64,000 bases of DNA from Acidobacteriaceae bacterium (GTDB lineage: Bacteria > Acidobacteriota > Terriglobia > Terriglobales > Acidobacteriaceae). The stretch spans positions 38,796 through 102,795 of the forward strand of contig PKXQ01000093.1 of NCBI GenBank assembly GCA_003132405.1. The letters are read 5' to 3'. Below the pieces are notes generated by a model, which did no database searches, was not told where the DNA came from, and saw nothing but the letters and a program-made list of their open reading frames with translations. A program made the position numbers and the translations under genes. Positions 1 to 7,889 of this stretch are shown here, in pieces (the first letter of the stretch is position 1; each line of letters begins with the position of its first letter).

Positions 1-7
1 CGGTCTC

Positions 8-76
8 CCTCAGCGGCTAAAGCCGATGCGCGAAGCGGTTCTTTATCGCAGCGCTGAAGCGCTGCGCCACCCAAAA
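8..76 (+). repeat. Dispersed double-hairpin repeat, copy 1
   Basis: First of six copies of a roughly 68-bp intergenic element. Each copy has a short hairpin around (C/G)CTAAAG(G/C), then a spacer, then the 18-bp inverted repeat GCAGCGCTGAAGCGCTGC, and ends in GCCACCCAAAA or a close variant. All six copies have the same orientation on this strand and lie between genes. The function is unknown; it resembles REP-type or non-autonomous miniature elements. Confidence 0.8.
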
Positions 77-138
77 TCATCAAGTACTGCCCCACTCAAA
101 AATCGTTAAGTACAGCGCCGACCAAAATCGTTAAGTGC
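73..138. repeat. Three direct copies of a 15-mer, 25-26 nt apart
   Basis: AAAATCATCAAGTAC at 73, AAAATCGTTAAGTAC at 99 and AAAATCGTTAAGTGC at 124. The third copy overlaps the stop codon of the adjacent oxidoreductase gene. Copies are few and nearly adjacent with short degenerate spacers, so this is not a CRISPR. It may be a small iteron-like or decayed tandem repeat. Confidence 0.6.
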
Positions 139-1153
139 GCTTGCGATTTTGGACGGGTACGGCGCGGGCTTCGCGGTAGGATTTTTCGGCGGCGGCGGCC
201 ACGGCTACGGCTTGGCGGCCGTCGAAGGCGTCGACTTTGACGGGATGATCAGCGAGGATGGTTTGGACAAAATCGCGCATCTGGTGGAGATATCCGTCGG
301 CGAAGCGAACGAGGAAATGATCGACGACGTCGGTCTTTGCGCCGTTTGCTGTGAGAACTACCTCGGCAGTCTGCTGCAAATATCCGGTGATGATGGTGCC
401 TTTCGAGCCTACGATTTCGGTGCGAACGTCGTATCCGTAGCCGGATTGCATGTAGTTTTCGACGGCTCCTAGCGCGCCTCGGGAAAATTTCATATTGAGC
501 AGGGCGGTGTCGATGTCGTTGAATTGCGCGATCTCGGGAAAGACGAGGACGGCGCCGTAGGCGTGGATCTCGGAGATTTCGTCGTTCATGATCCAACGGC
601 CGAGATCGAATTCGTGGACGGTTGAATCCTGAAAGAACATTCCGTTGACGCCGCTGGCCATGTAGCTGACGGGCGGAGGCGCGGGATCGCGGGCGATCGA
701 TTTGAAGATGACGGGATCGCCGATTTCGCCGGCTTCGATGCGCCGCTTGGCACGGACGTTAGGAGGATCGTAGCGGCGGACGTGGCCGACCTGGACCTGG
801 ACTCCGGCCTGATGGGTGAGGTCGAGGATTTCATCGGCCTCTTCGACGGTGAGCGTGAAGGGCTTTTCGCAGAAAATATCTTTGCCGGCGTGGGCGCAGA
901 CTTTCATCGCGGCGCCGTGGAATTTTGCGGGAGTTACGACGATGATCGCTTGGATGTCTTTGCGCTCGGCCAGGGCTTCTACGCTGTTGTAGTGGTGTTC
1001 GATCTCGAGTTCGTCGGCGACTTGTTTGGCGCGATTTAGGTCGATGTCGGCGACGGCGATTAATTTCGCCTCGGGGATGCGGTGCCGGAGGTTGTATGCG
1101 TGTTGCTTGCCCATGGTGCCTACGCCCAGGACGCCTACGCCTAGCTTTGCCAT
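131..1153 (-). CDS. Gfo/Idh/MocA family NAD(P)-dependent oxidoreductase, inositol dehydrogenase-like
   Basis: This 340-residue protein has an N-terminal Rossmann fold with GVLGVGTMG at residues 7-15, the family EKP motif at 96-98, and a D176-x3-H180 pair where myo-inositol and related sugar dehydrogenases hold their catalytic Asp and His. It probably oxidises a sugar or cyclitol hydroxyl with NAD(P), in the cytoplasm. GAGG lies just upstream of the ATG. It is the last gene of a four-gene minus-strand cluster with a second family member, a DegT aminotransferase and a Zn alcohol dehydrogenase, which suggests breakdown or amination of an inositol- or amino-sugar-like compound. The exact substrate cannot be read from the sequence. 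Confidence 0.85.
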   Translation of the reverse strand: MAKLGVGVLGVGTMGKQHAYNLRHRIPEAKLIAVADIDLNRAKQVADELEIEHHYNSVEALAERKDIQAIIVVTPAKFHGAAMKVCAHAGKDIFCEKPFTLTVEEADEILDLTHQAGVQVQVGHVRRYDPPNVRAKRRIEAGEIGDPVIFKSIARDPAPPPVSYMASGVNGMFFQDSTVHEFDLGRWIMNDEISEIHAYGAVLVFPEIAQFNDIDTALLNMKFSRGALGAVENYMQSGYGYDVRTEIVGSKGTIITGYLQQTAEVVLTANGAKTDVVDHFLVRFADGYLHQMRDFVQTILADHPVKVDAFDGRQAVAVAAAAEKSYREARAVPVQNRKRT

Positions 1154-1175
1154 GATGTTTCCTCGCAGACTCTTG

Positions 1176-1240
1176 CCTCAGCGGCTAAAGCCGCTGTTGT
1201 TAACAGGCTTTATCGCAGCGCTGAAGCGCTGCGCCGCCCA
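1176..1240 (+). repeat. Dispersed double-hairpin repeat, copy 2
   Basis: Same element as at 8-76, lying just upstream of the 1153 start codon. The tail is GCCGCCCA rather than GCCACCCA. The inverted repeat GCAGCGCTGAAGCGCTGC is intact. Confidence 0.8.
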
Positions 1241-1303
1241 GGGCAAAAACTGAATCAAAACTTATTAGCGAACTGCAAGAGCCGCGTTCTTAGTGGGTCT
1301 TGC

Positions 1304-1332
1304 CGGCACGGCTGAAGCCGTGCCCTTTCAAA
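1304..1332. repeat. Short hairpin repeat, second family, copy 1
   Basis: The unit CGGCACGGCTGAAGCCGTG followed by CCCTTTCAAAA can fold as a CACGGC/GCCGTG hairpin. A near-identical copy lies at 7824-7854. Both are intergenic and close to a copy of the double-hairpin element. Confidence 0.65.
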
Positions 1333-1351
1333 ACGATTTGTGAGATAACTT

Positions 1352-2377
1352 CTAATATTTAATTGCTATGGAGCGGCGCTGCTTTACGGCGCGATAAATC
1401 GCGTCGATGATAATGATGTCGCGGAGGCCTTGCTCGCCGGAGGGTTCGGGTTCGCGGCTATTTCGGATGCAGTCGGCGAAATAGTCGATTTCCAGGACGA
1501 ATTCGTCGATGGGCTTGAAAGTTTTGGCGAACCAATTGCCGGCGATCTTGCCGCTGATGCGACGCTCTTCTTCGAAGGCGAAGGCGGGAGCGAGTTCGGC
1601 CCAACCTTTTTCTCCGTGAATGTGAACGAAGGACGAGAAGGCGGCGCTGTAGGCGGCGGTGCCTTGCAGCACGATGCCGCTTTTGAAATCGAGGCGGAAG
1701 GCGACGCCTTCTTCTACCTGTTTGTAGCGGCGGCGCTCGCGGACCCAGCTAATGCCGGTGGCGGCAGTGGGATCTTCGTCGACCAGCCAGCGTGTTGTGT
1801 TGACGCAATAGACGCCCAGGTCGGTGAGTGGACCTCCTCCGCACAATTTTTTCGAGAAGAGCCAGGCGGGGGAGTTGTCGCCGAAGGGACGAAGCTCGGC
1901 GAAGAGGGTGTGGATGATATCGATGCGCCCGAGGTCGCCGCTGGTGATCAGCTTTTTGAGCATGACGCTGCTGGGCTCGAAATATTTTCGATAGGCGGTC
2001 ATGAATAATACTTCGTTGCGGCGGCAGGTGTTGACCATGTTGCGAGCCTGCGCAACGGTTGCTGCCAGCGGCTTTTCGCTGATGACGTGCTTGCCGGCCT
2101 GGGCTGCGGCTACGGCGTATTTTTCGTGCTCACCGGGGGGAGTCGCGATGTAAACGGCTTCGACTTGCGGATTGTCGAGGCATTGGGAAAATTCGTCGTA
2201 GGTGCAGAATTGGGCGGCGTGGAAATCCTGCGCGTACTTTGCGGCTTTGTTTTTGTCGCCACTCACGACCGCGATCAGCTTGGCTTTTTTGCTGTGCGCG
2301 AAGGCGGGTAGCACTGCTACTTGCGAAATGCTACCCAGGCCGACTACGGCGTATCCGACTCGTTTCCCCGATGCCAT
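1352..2377 (-). CDS. Gfo/Idh/MocA family oxidoreductase, glucose-fructose oxidoreductase-like
   Basis: 341 residues. A Rossmann motif VVGLGSISQ lies at about residues 11-19 and the family EKP motif at 101-103. A DLGVYCVNTTRWL segment follows in the C-terminal domain; its Asp and Tyr match the glucose-fructose oxidoreductase branch rather than the Asp/His of inositol dehydrogenases. It is predicted to be a cytoplasmic NAD(P)-dependent sugar oxidoreductase. AGAGGG precedes the ATG at 2377. It lies 63 nt downstream of the aminotransferase gene, within the same minus-strand cluster. A paired role with the 131-1153 enzyme on one sugar is inference. Confidence 0.85.
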   Translation of the reverse strand: MASGKRVGYAVVGLGSISQVAVLPAFAHSKKAKLIAVVSGDKNKAAKYAQDFHAAQFCTYDEFSQCLDNPQVEAVYIATPPGEHEKYAVAAAQAGKHVISEKPLAATVAQARNMVNTCRRNEVLFMTAYRKYFEPSSVMLKKLITSGDLGRIDIIHTLFAELRPFGDNSPAWLFSKKLCGGGPLTDLGVYCVNTTRWLVDEDPTAATGISWVRERRRYKQVEEGVAFRLDFKSGIVLQGTAAYSAAFSSFVHIHGEKGWAELAPAFAFEEERRISGKIAGNWFAKTFKPIDEFVLEIDYFADCIRNSREPEPSGEQGLRDIIIIDAIYRAVKQRRSIAIKY

Positions 2378-2440
2378 CTAGTTCCCTCTTCTTTTTTCGT
2401 CTTCTTGTTTCGTGGGGCGTTCTGCACTTTCCTTTCGGGA

Positions 2441-3739
2441 TCAGCTTTCGCGGTCGGCTCGGCTTAGGCCCTGGTCCTTGATGGCGCGGTGTTCGAGGCC
2501 GCGAAGCTCTTCGATGTTGTCGAGAACTTTGCGGATAGCGTCGACGATGCTGTCGACATTTTCTTTTCCGCCGAGGAAAAGATGATGCGAGAACCAGACG
2601 GCTTCGTGATAGGCAGCGCGCTCGGCTGCGGGACACTTATACATGTTGCGCAGGTCGAGAGGTTTGGGGTGTCCCCAACTGAGAGCCGGATAGTCTGTCG
2701 GATCGAGCGGGAAGAGTGAGCTGCGATAGACGGGCTCGTAGAAGAGTCCGTCGCAGGGGATGCCTTCGAGTTGAAGCGCGGCTACGAAGGCGGCGCGGGG
2801 AATATCTTTCACCTGCTCGGCGAAATATTTCAGCACGTAGCCGTAGGGAGCGAGGCGGGTGATGCGGGGTTCGGGCTTGAGGAGGCCGATGCCTACGGTG
2901 CTTTTCATGCTCGACTCGAAATATTCCATGTTCTCGGTGCGGACTTTGGCTTGCTCGGGAAGCCGCTCCAGTTGCGGGTTGAGGACGGCAGCCTGGAATT
3001 CACCGAGGCGGTAATTGAAGCCGATCATGCGGTGATGGAATTCGTCGGTGACGCTGCGGCGCCCGGTATTGATGTAGGATTGGACGCGCTCGAAATATTC
3101 GAGGTTATTAGTGATGACGGCGCCGCCTTCGCCGGAGGTGATCAGTTTGCTGGATTGAAAACTGAAAGCGCCGAGATCTCCGATGGAGCCCGCGCCTTTG
3201 CCGCGCCACATGCCGCCGTGAGCGTGGGCGCAATCTTCGACGATCTTGATGCCGTGCTTGGCGGCGAGGGGGACGAGGATGTCGAGATCGGCGAAGCGCA
3301 TGCCGAGATGAACGGGAAGGAACGCTTTGGTCTTCGGCGTGATTGCGGCTTCGACTAATTTGGCATCGAGGCAATAGGTGTCGGGATCGACGTCGACGAA
3401 AACGGGGACGGCATTGATAAGGAGGACGGGGCCGACGGTGCCTTCCCAGGTGTAGGCGGGAACGATCACTTCGTCGCCAGGACGGATGTCGATGGCTTTG
3501 AGAGCGGCTTGAATCGCGACGGTGCCGGTGTTGACGGTCTGGCCGTATTTGGCGGTGTGGAATTTGGCAAAGGCTTTGCCGAAAGCGTCGCCGTGTTTGC
3601 CGGGGAAAGGCTGGCCTCCCCAATTGTGATTGGTCAGGACATCTTCTAGCGCCTGACGCTCCTTGTCGGTATAAATCGGCCAGGGATCAAAGCGCTTTTT
3701 TCGAATTGGTTCGCCGCCGCTGATTGCCAGTTTTCCCAT
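2441..3739 (-). CDS. DegT/DnrJ/EryC1/StrS family PLP-dependent aminotransferase
   Basis: 432 residues, type I fold PLP aminotransferase of the sugar aminotransferase family. K198 in SFQSSKLITSGEGG is the expected Schiff-base lysine, and D169 in VEDCAHAHGG is the residue expected to contact the PLP pyridine nitrogen. These enzymes transfer an amino group from glutamate or glutamine to a keto-sugar or cyclitol. AAGGAGAATCTCCGATG gives a good Shine-Dalgarno sequence for this start. With neighbouring dehydrogenases that could generate the ketone, it suggests interconversion of an amino-sugar or amino-cyclitol. It belongs to the 4954-131 cluster, 54 nt after the alcohol dehydrogenase. Confidence 0.88.
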   Translation of the reverse strand: MGKLAISGGEPIRKKRFDPWPIYTDKERQALEDVLTNHNWGGQPFPGKHGDAFGKAFAKFHTAKYGQTVNTGTVAIQAALKAIDIRPGDEVIVPAYTWEGTVGPVLLINAVPVFVDVDPDTYCLDAKLVEAAITPKTKAFLPVHLGMRFADLDILVPLAAKHGIKIVEDCAHAHGGMWRGKGAGSIGDLGAFSFQSSKLITSGEGGAVITNNLEYFERVQSYINTGRRSVTDEFHHRMIGFNYRLGEFQAAVLNPQLERLPEQAKVRTENMEYFESSMKSTVGIGLLKPEPRITRLAPYGYVLKYFAEQVKDIPRAAFVAALQLEGIPCDGLFYEPVYRSSLFPLDPTDYPALSWGHPKPLDLRNMYKCPAAERAAYHEAVWFSHHLFLGGKENVDSIVDAIRKVLDNIEELRGLEHRAIKDQGLSRADRES

Positions 3740-3793
3740 CGGAGATTCTCCTTAACAGCCAGGTTGATTCGGTATCGTAATCTGAATTCGACT

Positions 3794-4954
3794 TCAAGCC
3801 CACGGCATGATTGCCACTTTCATGGAATCGGGGGCGACTGATTTGTTCACCGCCGCCTCGACATCCCGGAGTGGAAAGCGGTGCGAGACAAATTCGCGGA
3901 GCGGATAATTGGCCATGTAGCGCGCCATCTGGCGCATGCTGGGGCCGTAGGCAGCGGGCTCTTCACCACCTACGCCTAGAATTCGCGCGGACTTCGCGCA
4001 GATGTGGCGATGGGGGCTGATGGGAATTTCGCCGAGGTCGGAGAAGTTGCCGGCCTCGACTAGCAGGCCGCCGAGGCGCATCAGGTCGAGGGCTTCGCGG
4101 AAGGCTTGGGGAACGCCGGCGGTTCCGATGACCATATCGGCGCCGCGACCGTTGGTCAGGCTGCGGACAAAATCTAAACGGTCGGCTAGCGTTGTGTTCG
4201 ACCCGTTGATCGTGTAGTCGGCGCCGAGGCGCTTGGCGAAATTTAAACGATAGTCGGAGAGGTCGACGGCGATGATGTTTCCGGCGCCTAACATGCGGGC
4301 TTTCATCAGGAAGCACATGCCGAGTGGGCCGACGCCGAGGACTACTACGGTGTCGTCGAAGAGGAACGCTTCGCTGGGGAAAACGGACATTTGTTTGGCG
4401 CGATCGAGGCCAACGGTGACGGCCATGATCTCGGTGAGAACGGCGACTTCAGAAGGCAGATCGTCGGGGACGCGCACGAGAAAGCTGCCGGGGATGATGT
4501 ACATGTATTGCGACCATCCGCCGAAAAGATGCGGCGGGTCGGCGGCGCAGAGATTGTTGCCATAGTCGGTCATGTTCTGGCAGAAGTAATAAGGGAAATC
4601 GTGACGGCAGTAATAGCAATCGCCGCAGGAGACGTTGGCGCCGACTACGACGCGATCTCCGACCTGGAGCGGGATGCCTTCGAAGTCGCTGTAGTGGCCG
4701 TCTCCGCCGATGGCGGCTATGGTTCCAACGTTTTCGTGGCCTTGGATAATGGGGAAACGGATGTGCTTGCCTTCGCCTGCACCGGCGTATTGCGTGGTGT
4801 ATCCCTGGTAGGTGTGCTTGTCGGTGCCGCAGATGCCGGACATTTCCATCTTGACTAACACGCAGCCGGGAGCGGGGTCGGGGAGGGGATACTCGCGAAC
4901 CTCGTACTTGCCGGGTTGGATTAGAGTGGCTGCTAGAACGGGCTGAGCGGACAT
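3794..4954 (-). CDS. Zinc-dependent medium-chain alcohol/polyol dehydrogenase
   Basis: 386 residues. Catalytic-zinc residues C42 (GICGTDKH) and H73-E74 (QGHENVG) are present, and the structural-zinc lobe has C110, C113, C116 and C125. The NAD-binding motif GVGPLG lies in the second half. This is the standard medium-chain dehydrogenase architecture and probably oxidises a secondary alcohol or sugar in the cytoplasm. It is the first gene of the four-gene minus-strand cluster. A LacI-type palindrome lies 52 nt upstream of its start, so it is probably the promoter-proximal gene of a sugar-inducible operon. Confidence 0.85.
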   Translation of the reverse strand: MSAQPVLAATLIQPGKYEVREYPLPDPAPGCVLVKMEMSGICGTDKHTYQGYTTQYAGAGEGKHIRFPIIQGHENVGTIAAIGGDGHYSDFEGIPLQVGDRVVVGANVSCGDCYYCRHDFPYYFCQNMTDYGNNLCAADPPHLFGGWSQYMYIIPGSFLVRVPDDLPSEVAVLTEIMAVTVGLDRAKQMSVFPSEAFLFDDTVVVLGVGPLGMCFLMKARMLGAGNIIAVDLSDYRLNFAKRLGADYTINGSNTTLADRLDFVRSLTNGRGADMVIGTAGVPQAFREALDLMRLGGLLVEAGNFSDLGEIPISPHRHICAKSARILGVGGEEPAAYGPSMRQMARYMANYPLREFVSHRFPLRDVEAAVNKSVAPDSMKVAIMPWA

Positions 4955-5005
4955 CGGTTTAAATCCTCGGGTGGAAAGTCAGGCGATGAAATTATCTGAT
5001 AATAA

Positions 5006-5015
5006 TAAGCGCTTA
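5006..5015. promoter_or_regulatory. Candidate LacI-family operator
   Basis: The perfect palindrome TAAGCGCTTA sits in an AT-rich stretch 52 nt upstream of the dehydrogenase start at 4954. Its AAGCGCTT core has the central CG and flanking AA/TT typical of LacI/GalR-family operators. No LacI-family gene is in the window, so the regulator would be elsewhere. This is a motif match only. Confidence 0.4.
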
Positions 5016-5090
5016 GAAAGATAAATAGCGAGGGTTGGGTTTGTCAAGTTGGATTCGCACGGTGTTGGTGCGATTTGCGAGAGCATTAAC

Positions 5091-5143
5091 TACAGAGGAC
5101 ACCCTTCGACTGCGCTCAGGGCAAGCTCCGGTTCACAGAGAAA
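5091..5143. repeat. ACCACAGAGG-type repeat carrying a nested mini-repeat
   Basis: The outer element, ACTACAGAGGACA ... GGTTCACAGAG, matches simple copies at 9717 and 17105. It is interrupted at 5102-5129 by a 28-nt unit beginning CCCTTCGACTGCGCTCAGGG. Another interrupted copy lies at 41737. The four bases CGAA of the simple copies are replaced by the unit. Confidence 0.6.
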
Positions 5144-5153
5144 ATATCTATTA

Positions 5154-6341
5154 CTAATTCGTGGAGTCGAGGCGGAGCATTTTTTGTTCGCGGTCGGCGG
5201 TTTTGCGCTTTAAGTCTTCGAAGATTTGCAGTTCTTTTTTCGCTTCGGCCATATGGCCCTGCTCTTTATAAAGGCCGAAGAGGAGGTAATGGGCGTCTTC
5301 GCGAGTGGGGTCGGAGGCGAGTACGGATTGGAGGAGTTTCACGGCCTCGTCTGTTTTTTCCTGGTTGTGATAGGTCTTGGCCATGTCGATCTGCGCGTCG
5401 GCTAGACCGGGCTGGAGTTGAAGGGCCTGGGTTAGGTATTGTTGCGCGTCTTCTAGCTTGCTTTGCTGCATATAGATGTCGCCGATGAGGTAGTCGGTCA
5501 TGGCGTCGTTGGGGGTGATCCTTAGTTCAGCATTGAACTCGGCTAGAGCTTCGTCTAGGCGGCCGGCGTCACGATAGACCGTACCTAAGGCATAGTGCAG
5601 GCCGGCGGCGTCGGGCTTTTGGGCGATAGCTTTTTTGTATTCGTTGATAGCGGCGGCGGTGAGATTTTGTTGGCGAAGCATTTCGGCGCGCAATTGGAAC
5701 ATGCGGTAGGAATCAGGCGCGGCCTTGGAGAGTTGATCGAAGGCATCGGAGGCGACGTAGACGGAGGCCTTGCCTTTGAAGTAGAGGGCGTCGGCACTGG
5801 TTGGTTCGAGTTCGGCCCAGTGGGTGAGCATGGTGAGGGCTTTGTCGTCTAAATTTTGGCGGAGGTAGGCGAGGCCGAGGTGGGCGACTACGACGGGGTC
5901 GTCTTTCCGCGTCTGGTAAGCCTTTTCGAGCAAAGGGACGGCGCGGTTGAAATCTCCGCTATCGAAATAGGTGAGGGCCAGGAGGATTTGCGCACGATCG
6001 AGGCGCGGATCCAACGCGAGAGCCTTTTGAAATTGCGCGATCGCGGGCTGATAGTTGCCGCTCATATAGAGAGCGAAGCCTAGATTGGAGTGGGCCTCGG
6101 CGGAGCGCGGATCGAGCTTTACGATTTGCTCGTAGAGTTTAGCGGCTTGATCGAATTGCTGGTTGGCTAGCGCGGACTTTCCTTGCGTGGAGAGGTCGGC
6201 GAGAGTTTGGGATTGCGCTGGGGCGGGCGTGGCTAGCACGGCGACATATATAAGGATGAAAACGACGGGCGGCGGCGCGAACGATGGGATGGTTCCCTTC
6301 CCTTCGGGCATTTTGGATAAAAGATGATGGTCTTGGCCCAT
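5154..6341 (-). CDS. Exported tetratricopeptide-repeat protein
   Basis: About 395 residues. After a hydrophobic segment (VVFILIYVAVLATPAPAQS) that looks like a signal peptide or anchor come roughly eight TPR units. Examples are AEAHSNLGFALYMSGNYQPA and AAGLHYALGTVYRDAGRLDEA. TPR arrays form superhelical scaffolds for protein-protein contacts; this one is probably periplasmic. AGAGGATTCTT precedes the ATG at 6341, so I prefer it to an upstream in-frame ATG at 6377. The C-terminus is charged. Partner and function are unknown, and it has no operon neighbour. Confidence 0.75.
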   Translation of the reverse strand: MGQDHHLLSKMPEGKGTIPSFAPPPVVFILIYVAVLATPAPAQSQTLADLSTQGKSALANQQFDQAAKLYEQIVKLDPRSAEAHSNLGFALYMSGNYQPAIAQFQKALALDPRLDRAQILLALTYFDSGDFNRAVPLLEKAYQTRKDDPVVVAHLGLAYLRQNLDDKALTMLTHWAELEPTSADALYFKGKASVYVASDAFDQLSKAAPDSYRMFQLRAEMLRQQNLTAAAINEYKKAIAQKPDAAGLHYALGTVYRDAGRLDEALAEFNAELRITPNDAMTDYLIGDIYMQQSKLEDAQQYLTQALQLQPGLADAQIDMAKTYHNQEKTDEAVKLLQSVLASDPTREDAHYLLFGLYKEQGHMAEAKKELQIFEDLKRKTADREQKMLRLDSTN

Positions 6342-6427
6342 GAAGAATCCTCTGAAGAATTGCAATGGGAAGAGCATACAGGATGATTTGTTTTAATAGA
6401 GTGCTGAAAGATGCTGCTAGAGAGTGA

Positions 6428-6496
6428 CCTCAGCGCCTGAAGGCGCGATCAAACCGGAGCTGTGATCGCAGCGCTGAAGCGCTGCGCCACCCAAAA
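6428..6496 (+). repeat. Dispersed double-hairpin repeat, copy 3
   Basis: Same element as at 8-76. This copy has GCGCCTGAAGGCGC in the first hairpin and the intact inverted repeat GCAGCGCTGAAGCGCTGC, ending GCCACCCAAAA. It lies between the TPR gene and the molybdopterin oxidoreductase gene. Confidence 0.8.
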
Positions 6497-6580
6497 GCGA
6501 AGAGCAAAGTTGAGCTGCTCAACTTTATGGACTTCTGGCACGAGTAAAACTCACCTTCCCAAAGCCTTGTTGGATCGGAG

Positions 6581-7663
6581 CTAAGGCCGAGAGGTTACGG
6601 CAATGCGGTGGGGAGTGTTTAGTTCGTAGTCGTCTTTGCGATCGGGATCGCGCGACAGAGGTTGACTGTTGCCTTGATCGTCGGTGGCGCGGACTTCGAT
6701 TTTGTATGGGCGCGGCTGAGGGATTTTCCAGGCGAAGCTCCATGGGGTCCAAACCATGGGGATTGGAGATTGCGCTAGCTCGGCGGGCTGCCAGGGGCTA
6801 CTTTCGTCGAAGCGCAATTCTACTTTCGCGATTTTGGCCTCGCCGGCCCAGGCTACTCCTTCGATCTGATACGTCTGGGAGCGAATTTCTTCGGCTTCGA
6901 TGGGGCGGAGGAATTTGGAATTGACGCGCATGCGAGTGATGATCTGGCGATCGCCGTTCGCCTTTAGCGCTACGTAATATTGTTGCTGGAAGTAGCCTTG
7001 AAAAGGCTCCTGCGAAACCTCGATGCGGGTCAGCCATTTCACGGAATCCATTCCATACCAGCCTGAGACCAGGGCGCGCAGAGGGAAGCCGTGTTCGGGC
7101 GGGAGCGGGGCTCCGTTCATTTCGTAGGCAAGGAGGGTTGAGTCGTCCATTGCTTTGTCGAGCGGGATGGCGCGGGCGTAGTGGGTTCCGGGGGGCATGC
7201 CTTCGGCGTCGCCAGCGTCGGCGCCGTGAAAAATGATTGTCGTCGCCTTGGCTTGAATGCCGGCTTGCTTGAGCAAGTCAGCGAGGGGTAAGCCGGACCA
7301 GATGGCGGTGCTCACGCCGGCGCCGCCGGAGAGATTTCCGGCGCACTCGGTGGTTAGCGGACGGCGGACGGATGTCGCTAGCAAGAGATCGGAGTAGGAG
7401 AGCTTGATTGGGTTGGTGACCGCGCCGTCGATTTCGAGCGTCCATTTTTCTTCGTTGATGGTGGGAGTTTTGAAGTGGTTGCGGATGAAGAAGTCGGCGT
7501 TTGGAGTGAGGAGACTTTTTGGGAGCGGGGGTGATTTGGCGGCTGGATTGGTGGTCGGAATGGAGCGCGGAGGGCTGCTCTGACCTCGCAAATATTTTGA
7601 AGACAGGGCGGCGGCAGCGGCGGCTTGGAGGAATTCTCGGCGCCCTATTGCAGAGGATTTCAT
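6581..7663 (-). CDS. Sulfite oxidase-family molybdopterin oxidoreductase, Tat-exported
   Basis: About 360 residues from the ATG at 7663. The N-terminus IGRREFLQAAAAAALSSKYL is a twin-arginine-type signal peptide, so the folded cofactor-loaded protein should be exported. The TTECAGN segment carries the cysteine that ligates molybdenum in the sulfite oxidase/YedY/SoxC fold. GFPLRALVSGWYGMDSVKWL is the conserved substrate-domain segment, followed by a C-terminal Ig-like dimerisation region. The frame stays open upstream to 7753, but those 30 codons lie in a dispersed repeat and are not expected to be translated. The electron acceptor and substrate are unknown; no cytochrome gene is adjacent. Confidence 0.85.
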   Translation of the reverse strand: MKSSAIGRREFLQAAAAAALSSKYLRGQSSPPRSIPTTNPAAKSPPLPKSLLTPNADFFIRNHFKTPTINEEKWTLEIDGAVTNPIKLSYSDLLLATSVRRPLTTECAGNLSGGAGVSTAIWSGLPLADLLKQAGIQAKATTIIFHGADAGDAEGMPPGTHYARAIPLDKAMDDSTLLAYEMNGAPLPPEHGFPLRALVSGWYGMDSVKWLTRIEVSQEPFQGYFQQQYYVALKANGDRQIITRMRVNSKFLRPIEAEEIRSQTYQIEGVAWAGEAKIAKVELRFDESSPWQPAELAQSPIPMVWTPWSFAWKIPQPRPYKIEVRATDDQGNSQPLSRDPDRKDDYELNTPHRIAVTSRP

Positions 7664-7680
7664 AGTCGCCGGAGAGGGAA

Positions 7681-7749
7681 CCTCAGCGCCTAAAGGCGCA
7701 ATCAAAACAAGGCTGTTATCGCAGCGCTGAAGCGCTGCGCCACCCAAAA
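7681..7749 (+). repeat. Dispersed double-hairpin repeat, copy 4
   Basis: Same element as at 8-76, immediately upstream of the molybdopterin oxidoreductase start. Its antisense reading adds a spurious N-terminus containing GGAALQRCDNS to that gene. The same peptide-like string recurs at the other copies, showing it is repeat sequence rather than protein. Confidence 0.85.
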
Positions 7750-7823
7750 GCAAAGACGAGAAGCAAAGACAACAGGCGCGCTTTTCAGCAAACTGGTCAT
7801 GCCGCTATTGATTTTGCGGCGGT

Positions 7824-7854
7824 CACGGCACGGATGAAGCCGTGCCCTTTCAAA
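7824..7854. repeat. Short hairpin repeat, second family, copy 2
   Basis: CACGGCACGGATGAAGCCGTG followed by CCCTTTCAAAG is near-identical to the copy at 1304-1332. It sits just downstream of the DUF885 gene stop. Confidence 0.65.
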
Positions 7855-7889
7855 GCAAATTCAAACTGACACATTGCGCGCTCGCAGCG

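Noticed and set aside
73..138. CRISPR array
   Set aside because: Only three 15-nt units with 10-11-nt spacers and no cas genes anywhere in the window.
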